Assembly (NCBI GenBank): GCA_027066995.1
Contig: JAMOMQ010000060.1
Coordinates: forward strand, 1 to 45,063
From: Flavobacteriales bacterium
GTDB taxonomy: Bacteria; Bacteroidota; Bacteroidia; Flavobacteriales; Flavobacteriaceae
Reading direction: 5' to 3'
DNA: 45,063 nucleotides
How positions within the stretch are numbered: the stretch's first letter is position 1; each line of letters starts with the position of its first letter. A model generated the notes under the pieces. That model was not told the DNA's origin, did no database searches, and saw nothing but the letters and a program-made list of their open reading frames with translations. Of the stretch, positions 17,009-24,349 are shown in pieces. The translations under genes were made by a program, and so were the position numbers.

Positions 17009-17081
17009 TGGTACCTCGCAGAATCGAACTGCGGACACAAGGATTTTCAGTCCTTTGCTCTACCAACTGAGCTAAGGTACC
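17009..17081 (-). tRNA. tRNA-Phe (GAA)
   Basis: The reverse strand folds as a complete 73-base cloverleaf. The acceptor stem is GGTACCT paired with AGGTACC. The D-arm is GCTCAGTTGGTAGAGC, the anticodon stem AAGGA/TCCTT with loop CTGAAAA (anticodon GAA), the variable loop GTGTC, and the T-arm CGCAGTTCGATTCTGCG, with discriminator A. CCA is not encoded. A terminator hairpin follows directly. Confidence 0.97.
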
Positions 17082-17214
17082 CTGTTGTTTTGAGATTGCA
17101 AATATACGAAAAAAATATTCTTATCTACAAGAAAAAATTGAAGATTTTTTTATCTATAAATATCCTAAAAGCTATCTATATGATTTTCTTATTTTTAGCC
17201 ATTCAAATATAAAA

Positions 17215-17463
17215 TAACGTGAGTTTGACATAACAAAAACTTTACAACAAAATAACTTATTGATTATAAAATTGTTAAATTGTGGACGAAAATTATTTTG
17301 GAAATAATGAGTAAAATATTATCGTTTCGGTCTAAAATCCACTAAATACACAATTTACTTCGTTAAAAAGTATTAAAATAATTCGTTATTCTAATACTTT
17401 TTAACTTGTATCTCATGCATTTATTGAATTTTATACGCGATTCTTATATCGAACTCACGTTAA
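17215..17463. mobile_element. MITE-like element with TAACGTGAGTTYGAYATAA ends
   Basis: The left end (17215-17233, TAACGTGAGTTTGACATAA) and right end (17444-17463, whose reverse complement begins TTAACGTGAGTTCGATATAA) are inverted copies with two or three differences. The roughly 250-base interior is AT-rich and non-coding. It contains a perfect 14-base stem (GTTAAAAAGTATTA at 17362-17375 with TAATACTTTTTAAC at 17392-17405). No exact target duplication is visible. It fills the space between tRNA-Phe and the TPR regulator. Confidence 0.6.
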
Positions 17464-17503
17464 ATAAAAAATTCTTCCTACTAAATTAACAGCTTTTTTT
17501 ATT

Positions 17504-17511
17504 AACTTTGA
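17504..17511 (+). promoter_or_regulatory. -7 box TAACTTTG
   Basis: It is an exact TAnnTTTG match 16 bases before the ATG of the TPR/LuxR gene and just outside the inverted-repeat element at 17215-17463. Confidence 0.6.
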
Positions 17512-17527
17512 CAAACAACACAACCCA

Positions 17528-19105
17528 ATGAAAATTATAAAAAAATACTTACTTTTTTTATTATTATTTTGTTTTCAAACCGTATTTGCGCAACAGCCTG
17601 TTAAAAATCCGGATAGTATTTATGCCCGTCTGCTAAAACAACCCGACAGTCCGGAAAAAGTTGACCAATTGATACTTTTGAATAGAAAACTGAAGTATAC
17701 CAGACCCGATATGGTAGAAAAAGCTTTGGAAACAGCTACAAAAATCTATTATATCGATGGTATTGCCAAAGCTTATAACGCCAAAGGCTATATGGCTAAA
17801 AGGGAAAACCGGTTTTTAAAATCCGTTGAATACTATAAAAGGGCGTTGGGGTTTTTAGAAAAAAGCACAGACACACTTCTTAAAACCATTTGTTTAAACA
17901 ATCTTGGCGTCTCATTAAGAAAAATAAACGATGAAAAAGCCGCCTATAATTACTATATGATAGCATTAGACTTGGCAAAAAAGAGCCATAATGAAAAACA
18001 AGCGGCGAGAATACTAAACGGCATTGGCAATGTGTTTGTCAATACGGAAGAATATAAAAAGGCTTTGTATTATTTTAAAAAATCATTGGCCTTGGAATTG
18101 AAAAACAAAAACATAAAAGGTCAGGAATATAACTATGCCAATATAGGTGAGGTATTTATTTACACCAAACAATATGATTCGGCCGAGTATTACTTAAAAA
18201 AATCTCTGGATATTGCACGCTTGATTTACCGCCCTAATCCACCGGCTATCGAATATAATTTAATGGCTTTTTTATACAAAAACAAAGGCGATTATCTAAA
18301 AGCTATTTACTATTATGACAAAGCAATTCCCATATTCGATTCGCTTAATATTAAAAGATATTTGGCCAATTCATATATCAACAGAGGTTTGTCAAAACTT
18401 AACTTTAACAAATATCAAGAAGCTTACAAAGACATCAATAAAGGTTTAAAAATTGCCAAAGAAATCAAGTCCAAAGAAAATACATCTTTGGGATATAATG
18501 CCCTGGTGTCTTATTATGTCAAACAAAATAATTATAAAAAAGCATTAGATGCCCATATTATGGCCAAAACCTTTCATGACAGCATCGTTAATATGACTAC
18601 TAAAAACACTATTATTAGCACGCAAATATTATACGAAACCAAAGAAAAAGACGAACAAATAAAACGTTTGGCAAATGAAAAGGAATTGGAAAAAGCCGCT
18701 TCAGCCAGAAATTTTAGAATGATGATAGGTATTGCCGTATTTAGTTTCATCCTGATTATCTTTTTATACTTGTATTTTAGCCTTCGACGCAAAAACAAAG
18801 ATTTGGAATTGGAACAAAAAAATTCGGAAATACACAGTTACGTCTTAAAAATCAAAGATTTGGAACAAAAAATGAACAGCGAAGGCAATCAAAAGATAGA
18901 TATAGATGCCAAACTTAAAAAAATGGATTTGACAAAACGTGAAATTGATGTTTTAAAACATATAGCAGAAGGCCTAACAAATGATGAAATTGCCAATAAA
19001 ATGTTTATTTCAAAAAATACCGTCAAAAGTCATATTAAAAATATTTACCTCAAACTCGATGTTAAAAATCGCATTCAAGTAATAAAAAAACTTCAAGGAA
19101 ATTAA
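17528..19105 (+). CDS. Membrane-anchored TPR protein with LuxR-type DNA-binding domain
   Basis: The 525 residues are arranged as a signal-like N-terminus (ends near FAQQ), seven or more TPR units (about 60-360; for example NNLGVSLRKINDEKAAYNYY and GIGNVFVNTEEYKKALYYFK), a charged coil, one membrane helix (about 397-417, MIGIAVFSFILIIFLYLYF), a second coil, and a C-terminal LuxR/GerE helix-turn-helix (about 468-523, LTKREIDVLKHIAEGLTNDE and KNTVKSHIKNIYLKL). The TPRs should lie in the periplasm and the HTH in the cytoplasm, so the protein could pass an envelope signal straight to DNA. The plan is common in Bacteroidota; targets are unknown. It stands alone with its own promoter. Confidence 0.85.
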   Translation: MKIIKKYLLFLLLFCFQTVFAQQPVKNPDSIYARLLKQPDSPEKVDQLILLNRKLKYTRPDMVEKALETATKIYYIDGIAKAYNAKGYMAKRENRFLKSVEYYKRALGFLEKSTDTLLKTICLNNLGVSLRKINDEKAAYNYYMIALDLAKKSHNEKQAARILNGIGNVFVNTEEYKKALYYFKKSLALELKNKNIKGQEYNYANIGEVFIYTKQYDSAEYYLKKSLDIARLIYRPNPPAIEYNLMAFLYKNKGDYLKAIYYYDKAIPIFDSLNIKRYLANSYINRGLSKLNFNKYQEAYKDINKGLKIAKEIKSKENTSLGYNALVSYYVKQNNYKKALDAHIMAKTFHDSIVNMTTKNTIISTQILYETKEKDEQIKRLANEKELEKAASARNFRMMIGIAVFSFILIIFLYLYFSLRRKNKDLELEQKNSEIHSYVLKIKDLEQKMNSEGNQKIDIDAKLKKMDLTKREIDVLKHIAEGLTNDEIANKMFISKNTVKSHIKNIYLKLDVKNRIQVIKKLQGN

Positions 19106-19130
19106 TTAATACCAACTACAAACATAAAAT

Positions 19131-19252
19131 AAGAACTTGTCTCAAAAGGCTTTATAGTAATAAGTAAGTTATTAAATTATTGATTTTCAAGCTTAAGATT
19201 CCTCACTTTTGTCCGGAATGTCAGCTGATTCACTCTTTTGAGACAACCTCTT
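19131..19252. mobile_element. Inverted-repeat element of the TTGTCTCAAAAG family, copy 1
   Basis: The left end AAGAACTTGTCTCAAAAG and right end (reverse complement AAGAGGTTGTCTCAAAAG) are near-perfect inverted copies enclosing about 85 non-coding bases. Related ends bound 20673-20858 and 31090-31221. Dispersed repeat copy B begins 2 bases after its right end. Confidence 0.6.
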
Positions 19253-19253
19253 A

Positions 19254-19363
19254 ATCAAGAAAAAAACGCAGTGGTAGCCGTAGCTATGAGTTCGTATTTT
19301 CGATGCAGCGTAAGCCAAAAAGAAACGAAATATCGGACTATTTTGTATGTCGTTTTGGTATTA
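19254..19363. repeat. Dispersed intergenic repeat, copy B (about 110 bp)
   Basis: This is the inverted homolog of 294-403, with matching blocks GTAGCCGTAGCT, AAGCCAAAAAGAAACGAAA and ATTTTGTATGTCGTTTTGGT. Its last bases reach the stop codon of the BNR lipoprotein gene. A part of the same motif (ATATGTCGTTTTGGCAT) recurs at 20826-20842. Confidence 0.7.
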
Positions 19364-20656
19364 GTCTTTTACGGGCACAATCTTATATTCAATTTTAGGA
19401 TGTCTGGTATCGGTATTTACCCAAACAACTAACAAATGGTCCGTGTCAATAACACCAATAACCGGATGATTATTTTGTGTTAACGGCCGGCTGATTTCAA
19501 ATTGCTTTTCGGTATAGTCAGGTTGAATACTATGTAACACTATTTTGTAATAACCTTTGCCGTTTTGTTCATAATATTCTTCATAAACAACATAAAAATT
19601 GCCATCTAAACTTACCATTTGCGGGTGCCTCCCTTCAATAGTAATTCTTTTTTTATGACCAAACAACGTATCTTTTATCTCTTTATCAGTATAATAAATA
19701 CCACTTTTGTTTTGCACCCCGGTAAACCAAATCCCTGCCAATTTTTGTCCGTTGTATGCCAATGAAGGCCCCGTATGAGGACAACCATTGACATGCCAAT
19801 TATCTTCACTCAAGCGCATGGGTTTAGTAAAATTTTTCCCATTGTCTGTAGATTTTAAATAATACATGTCCCTGATTTCCATAAAGCCATAACCGTCAAA
19901 ACCTTTTTCATCCGGCTCTATAATATTACGGTAAGCCACATGAATAACACCGTTAGAATCAACAAAAATTTCTGTTCGGCAACACTCACAAGTAGAACCT
20001 GCAATGGGTTTTTGAATAACAAAACCATTTGTATCCTTTGTTTGACCGTAAAACAAACATTTGCCTTTGTGCTCAGGATCTAATTTTCGCCTATTGTCCA
20101 GCCATGACATTCCTAATTCCCCATTTTTTAACAGAGCTATATCATAAAAACTTAGACTGGTGGCTTTAGGGTCGGCAACTACCAAATGTTCGGGAGACCA
20201 AGTCTTTCCCGAGTCTTGAGAAATGGTATAATATAATTTACCTCCGAAACGTGACCTGTCATTTTTACTTTTTTTTCGGTATACCGCATACATAATGCCT
20301 CTGGCGTTCATACCAACTTTTGCCATGCTTTCGGCATGCATTTGTAAGCCTTTTGCCGGTGTAACCGTTCTGATTTTTCCAAACTTTTGTTTTTCAAGAT
20401 TAAAAAAAACAAACTTCAACATATTTTTTTGCTTGTCATGATCATCTCTTTGGGTCCAATTTAAAATGATTTGTGTCCCCGTATTAAACAAAAAAGGCCC
20501 TTCGGCATTTAGATTTATGTCGCTAATAATTGTTGAAGCTTTCGATTGGCCGGCTTCCTGTTTTTTTTCATTTATCATATTTTCTTTCCGATCATTTTTA
20601 CAACCGGACAGACTAATCAGAAAGAAAAACAAAAATATTACATGTTTTTTTATCAT
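19361..20656 (-). CDS. BNR/sialidase-like lipoprotein with CxCC motif
   Basis: This 431-residue lipoprotein (lipobox LISLSGC, Cys19) has a six-bladed sialidase-like propeller. Asp-box-type turns are visible in SQDSGKTWSP (about 147-156) and STDNGKNFTKP (about 269-279). Sialidase catalytic residues are not evident, so enzyme activity is doubtful. It carries a cysteine cluster STCECC (Cys223, 225, 226) and NGCPHTGP (Cys292, His294), which could bind a soft metal or form disulfides. The neighbours upstream on the same strand are a TonB receptor and an OprC-like copper receptor, so a role in metal or haem handling at the cell surface is plausible. A -7-like TCTCTTTG at 20674-20681 lies within a mobile-element end. 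Confidence 0.75.
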   Translation of the reverse strand: MIKKHVIFLFFFLISLSGCKNDRKENMINEKKQEAGQSKASTIISDINLNAEGPFLFNTGTQIILNWTQRDDHDKQKNMLKFVFFNLEKQKFGKIRTVTPAKGLQMHAESMAKVGMNARGIMYAVYRKKSKNDRSRFGGKLYYTISQDSGKTWSPEHLVVADPKATSLSFYDIALLKNGELGMSWLDNRRKLDPEHKGKCLFYGQTKDTNGFVIQKPIAGSTCECCRTEIFVDSNGVIHVAYRNIIEPDEKGFDGYGFMEIRDMYYLKSTDNGKNFTKPMRLSEDNWHVNGCPHTGPSLAYNGQKLAGIWFTGVQNKSGIYYTDKEIKDTLFGHKKRITIEGRHPQMVSLDGNFYVVYEEYYEQNGKGYYKIVLHSIQPDYTEKQFEISRPLTQNNHPVIGVIDTDHLLVVWVNTDTRHPKIEYKIVPVKD

Positions 20657-20672
20657 AATGTTTTATTTTTTT

Positions 20673-20858
20673 CCAAAGAGACCATCTCTCAAAAGAGTGC
20701 GTTATTTGTTATGCCAAACATAGTATGAAATCTCATGCTTGACAAACGGCAACTTATTGTTTCATATAATTTACGAAAAATACTTTTGATACCAAATAGA
20801 TTTATAAACTGGTTCACAATATTTTATATGTCGTTTTGGCATGAGACAGCCTCTTTGG
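20673..20858. mobile_element. Inverted-repeat element of the GTCTCAAAAG family, copy 2
   Basis: The left end CCAAAGAGACCATCTCTCAA and right end (reverse complement CCAAAGAGGCTGTCTCATGCC) are imperfect inverted copies. The interior is non-coding. The right part contains GACATATAAAAT, also found in the dispersed repeat. The element separates the BNR lipoprotein gene from the TonB receptor and abuts another element at 20868. Confidence 0.5.
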
Positions 20859-20867
20859 GTTTGATTA

Positions 20868-21035
20868 TTATAACTGAACTTTCGCAAGTAATTGTTTGTT
20901 GTGATAATTAATTGATGCGTAATATAATACGATAAATTCCAAGCTTGTCATATTGAGTGTCCCGAATCGCTTCGCTCTCGGGACACTCGGATGTGACATT
21001 ACTTGATTATCAATCATGCGAAAGTTCAGTTATAA
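20868..21035. mobile_element. MITE-like element with perfect 19-bp ends
   Basis: TTATAACTGAACTTTCGCA (20868-20886) and TGCGAAAGTTCAGTTATAA (21017-21035) are perfect inverted repeats enclosing 130 non-coding bases. The interior has a strong hairpin at 20956-20989 whose arms are GTGTCCCGA and TCGGGACAC. It lies 25 bases after the stop of the TonB receptor, where it may also act as a transcription barrier. Confidence 0.7.
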
Positions 21036-21060
21036 TTTAATACAAAATATCTTTGATTTA

Positions 21061-23349
21061 CTATTTAAAATTATAAGAAAGTCCTATATTAAACGAACGT
21101 TTCTCACCCGGACGATAAGAGGTTCCCCACGCCGATTTGCTAGCCGAAGTTGCATACAGTGCATCGGTTAAATTTAAAACATTAAACCAAACTTTAAATT
21201 TGTCGAATTTTTTTCCCATTCTCAGATTAAAAATATCATATCCCTCATACTCTTGTGTATTGGCATCATCCATATAATAAGGATCTACGTGAAACCACTC
21301 CAAGCCTATGTAACTGTTTTTTAAAAAAGCAGGATGATATTTTAATTCGGAACTCATAACCAATTTTGGAGCGCCCGGCATCTCGTTACCCGAAAAATCT
21401 TTACCCTTGGGCGTATATACATCATAGGTATGCGAACTAACCGCACCGTTTAATTTTAAGGACAGTTCTTTGGTGGCAAAATACTGGAGACTAAATTCCA
21501 AACCTTGATGGGTAGTTTCAGCCACATTTTGATTGACTCTGTCGCCATTGTCCAATTTAACGGAAATAATTTCATTTTCAGCCTTTAATACATAGTAAGC
21601 TAAATCTAACACTAATTTGTTTTGAAACAAACTAATCCATGTGCCGGTTTCATAATTATCATAATACACAGGGTCTAAACCGGGGACTTTAACACCGCGA
21701 TACAATTCGCCTACTTCCGGTGGACGAAAACCTTTGCTGTAATTGGCATAAAAACTCAAATCTTTATTAACTTTATAGACGGCACCGAATTTAGGTGTAA
21801 ATGCATTAAAAGAATCTTTGGAGTCAGGCGCACCGGAATAAGCATCCGTTCCAAGATTGTTTTGATAATCATAATTAATGTTGTCATATCGTGCCGAAGC
21901 CAATAATTTAAATGACTTGCTGATTTTGTATTCGGCATTGGCATATAAACCAATATTTAATACATCTACATTATAATCGGTTTTGAGAGAATCGGTTTCT
22001 TGATAAGTATCATAAATGGCATCATCGGTTTTGTGCACCCTAATGTATTTGGCATAATAAGAATTAGGACTATAATCAACTGATACCCCTCCGGTTAAAT
22101 TGAACTTGCCTGTTTTGTAATTATCTTGTAAAATGGTTCCGACACTATAAAAAGTATTATCATTAATTTCACCATGAGCCAAATTCGGATCACCGGTATG
22201 TGCCCAAGGTTTATAGTCGTCCTTAATACGATAGTGCGGATTTTGTTCCACATCGTTATAACGGGCAAAAACCGTTGCTTTTATTTGATTGGCATCGCTT
22301 GTGTTGCTAACCAGTTGTGTGTAATAACGCAGAGCCTTGACCTTACGATAAGTAAACCTGTATTGTGAAGTATAATCTTGTCCGTAGAAATACAGACTAT
22401 CCAATCCTCCGGTCATATCTGTTTTATAGTCAATATAATTGATAGCGGTTTTAATATAAGTTTTGTCATTTAACTGATTATTCATTTTAATAAAAGCCGA
22501 AACCTTATCATAATCGGAATGTTCTCTATAACCGTCTCTACGACCACTGTAATCTATGGTTGCAATTACACCTGTTTTATTAAAACTACTCGAAGCTAAA
22601 GCTCCTATTTTTCTATACCCTACATCATTTCCCATTGCATATACATTGTAATTAGGTGTAGCCGTAGGTTCTTTGGTAATGAAATTGATAGCACCTCCAA
22701 TAGCTCCACTTCCATACATAGCAGAATAGGGACCGCGTATGATTTCAATTTTTTTGAGTGCGGAATGATTGATTTCAATCAAAGCATTGTGATTAAAAAC
22801 GCCTGTTGTTCTGATAGGAATACCATCTTCAAGATATAAGAATACACTTTTATAACTAATAGGTTGCCGAATAGACATAGAGTGCTGCTCATTGCCCAAA
22901 TCAACCATCATAACACCCGGCGCTTTATTCAAAACTTCTTCAAGTGTAATAGGTTTTGTTTCCTCAAGTTCTTTGGCGGCAATCTGTGTAATGGATATAG
23001 GAACCCCTTTACGTTGTTGCCGTTCATTACCTGCAGTAATCACCACTTTTTCCAATTGATCGGCTTTAGGTTTTAAAGCCACAACAGCAGGCATCTCCAA
23101 AGCTTTGTAAGACACCTTTTCATAGCCCATAAAACTTATATGAATCATGGCATTTTTCGGCACATTATTAAGCTCGTAATAACCGGTTATATCGGTAACA
23201 GTTCCCTTATTATTATCTACATATACATTGACACCCATCAAACCTTCCTTTGTTTGACTGTCAATGACTTTCCCTTTTAAATCAATATTTTGAGCGATAA
23301 TACTTTGAAATGTCAATAACATTCCTAAGATGATAAATATCTTTTTCAT
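21061..23349 (-). CDS. TonB-dependent outer-membrane receptor
   Basis: The protein has 762 residues: a signal peptide (ends IIAQ), a carboxypeptidase-regulatory-like beta domain (about 20-105, LKGKVIDSQTKEGLMGVNVY), a plug (about 106-225, with LEEVLNKAPGVMMVD and the RGPYSAMYGSGAIGGAINFI segment), and a 22-strand barrel ending in the aromatic terminus SFNIGLSYNFK. Such receptors import scarce ligands with TonB energy. The sequence resembles siderophore/haem/metal-type receptors more than SusC, being shorter and lacking a SusD partner. It lies behind a structured leader at 23402-23522. The upstream lipoprotein and OprC-like receptor point to metal uptake, but its ligand is not readable. Confidence 0.9.
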   Translation of the reverse strand: MKKIFIILGMLLTFQSIIAQNIDLKGKVIDSQTKEGLMGVNVYVDNNKGTVTDITGYYELNNVPKNAMIHISFMGYEKVSYKALEMPAVVALKPKADQLEKVVITAGNERQQRKGVPISITQIAAKELEETKPITLEEVLNKAPGVMMVDLGNEQHSMSIRQPISYKSVFLYLEDGIPIRTTGVFNHNALIEINHSALKKIEIIRGPYSAMYGSGAIGGAINFITKEPTATPNYNVYAMGNDVGYRKIGALASSSFNKTGVIATIDYSGRRDGYREHSDYDKVSAFIKMNNQLNDKTYIKTAINYIDYKTDMTGGLDSLYFYGQDYTSQYRFTYRKVKALRYYTQLVSNTSDANQIKATVFARYNDVEQNPHYRIKDDYKPWAHTGDPNLAHGEINDNTFYSVGTILQDNYKTGKFNLTGGVSVDYSPNSYYAKYIRVHKTDDAIYDTYQETDSLKTDYNVDVLNIGLYANAEYKISKSFKLLASARYDNINYDYQNNLGTDAYSGAPDSKDSFNAFTPKFGAVYKVNKDLSFYANYSKGFRPPEVGELYRGVKVPGLDPVYYDNYETGTWISLFQNKLVLDLAYYVLKAENEIISVKLDNGDRVNQNVAETTHQGLEFSLQYFATKELSLKLNGAVSSHTYDVYTPKGKDFSGNEMPGAPKLVMSSELKYHPAFLKNSYIGLEWFHVDPYYMDDANTQEYEGYDIFNLRMGKKFDKFKVWFNVLNLTDALYATSASKSAWGTSYRPGEKRSFNIGLSYNFK

Positions 23350-23395
23350 TTCTTTATTTTGTTTTATTTTTGTTTACTTGTCATTTTTTTGGCAT

Positions 23396-23522
23396 AAAAA
23401 ACCCTCTCTACTTAATAAAAGCAGGTTTATTGAACCCTTGGAGAGGTAAAGCAATACCGGATAATAATTTGAGCAATGAGAACACGTCCAATGCTTCTAA
23501 CTCAAAAAAAACCGGTATTGCT
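23396..23522 (-). promoter_or_regulatory. Structured 5' leader, possible attenuator or riboswitch-like element
   Basis: On the minus strand AGCAATACCGG (23512-23522) pairs perfectly with CCGGTATTGCT (23450-23460), enclosing a second helix TTTGAG/CTCAAA. About 4 bases later CCTCTC (23441-23446) pairs with GAGAGG (23403-23408), with GGGTT/AACC inside, and is followed by GGGTTTTTT, as in a terminator. It ends about 47 bases before the TonB receptor ATG. It does not match a riboswitch class I can name. Part of it may alternatively serve as terminator of the preceding lipoprotein gene. Confidence 0.45.
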
Positions 23523-23560
23523 TATTCCTAATTAACCAAAATCAAACTATTACTTTCTAA

Positions 23561-24322
23561 TTATTGTTGATAAGTAAAGGTTGACTTGCTGCAACCATTG
23601 ACTTCAAAATCTTTACTGGCTCCGGTAACCGGCGTACCTGCTTCAACTTTTTTGGCAGAAATAACCACAAAATATTCTGCACCGTCTTGCAAGTCGGTTA
23701 CAGGACGCATCCAACCATTGCTACCATCCAAAGTAATGGTATGTGACAAATTGGTTTTATCTATCATAGGCACTTTATACAAAGGCTTTGCGTCTGCAAT
23801 TTTTCCGGTATTAGGATCTTTTTCAACCAGTTTTACACAATAAAAGTCAGCTTGTGGCACATCATTCCAAGTAACTTCTATGGTTTGCGGATTGGCATTT
23901 TGATTATAAACGAGGTTAATACCGGGAATACTGGTATCTTCTCCTTCTAAAACATCGGTTACTGTTTTTTCATAACCATCACTGAATTTCAAAGTAAAGG
24001 TATAAGTTCCGGCCGGAGGAATAGTATTTCCGGCCATGCCCACGGCTGTAAGTTTTCCATCGCCTGCCCAAAAAGCATGCAAATCATAAACAGTTCCATC
24101 AGGACCTTTGACACTGCTGCCGTCAGCAACAACACCTTCTGCCCCTACAAAGAATATAGGCAAATATTTTTCTTGCCCCATCATCATCATTTTTTTGGTC
24201 AAAACATCGCCGTAAGCATCGTCATGAGTATTAACTATTTCATCATCATCATTACTACATGCAGTAAAATTGAATAATATTGCCATCATAAGCATGGCTG
24301 TAAATATTTTTTTTGTTTTCAT
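23561..24322 (-). CDS. Lipoprotein with Met4 run, partner of the OprC-like receptor
   Basis: This 253-residue lipoprotein has signal MKTKKIFTAMLMMAILFNFT and the lipid Cys at 22, followed by SNDDDE, which may direct surface export in Bacteroidota. Residues 45-48 are four methionines (KKMMMMGQEKY), a possible soft-metal site. The central and C-terminal parts look like two beta-sandwich domains, the last fibronectin III-like (TIEVTWNDVPQADFYCVKLV and GAEYFVVISAKKVEAG). There is one Cys near the C-terminus (NGCSKS). It begins 27 bases after the OprC-like gene, so both should be co-transcribed. I do not recognise a named family. A surface metal-binding or receptor-lid role is inferred from position only. 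Confidence 0.7.
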   Translation of the reverse strand: MKTKKIFTAMLMMAILFNFTACSNDDDEIVNTHDDAYGDVLTKKMMMMGQEKYLPIFFVGAEGVVADGSSVKGPDGTVYDLHAFWAGDGKLTAVGMAGNTIPPAGTYTFTLKFSDGYEKTVTDVLEGEDTSIPGINLVYNQNANPQTIEVTWNDVPQADFYCVKLVEKDPNTGKIADAKPLYKVPMIDKTNLSHTITLDGSNGWMRPVTDLQDGAEYFVVISAKKVEAGTPVTGASKDFEVNGCSKSTFTYQQ

Positions 24323-24349
24323 ATTTTTTATTTTTTTGGATTGGTTTTT

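Noticed and set aside
16818-17066. 82-codon minus-strand open frame
   Set aside because: Its first third is the translated tRNA-Phe and its end is a decayed GIY-YIG fragment, so it is not a real gene.
19238-19432. 64-codon open frame
   Set aside because: It lies in dispersed repeat copy B and overlaps the end of the BNR lipoprotein gene in antisense; copy A does not keep the frame.
20956-20989. Strong hairpin GTGTCCCGA...TCGGGACAC as terminator of the TonB receptor
   Set aside because: No T-run follows on the minus strand, and it lies inside an inverted-repeat element, so I treat it as part of that element.
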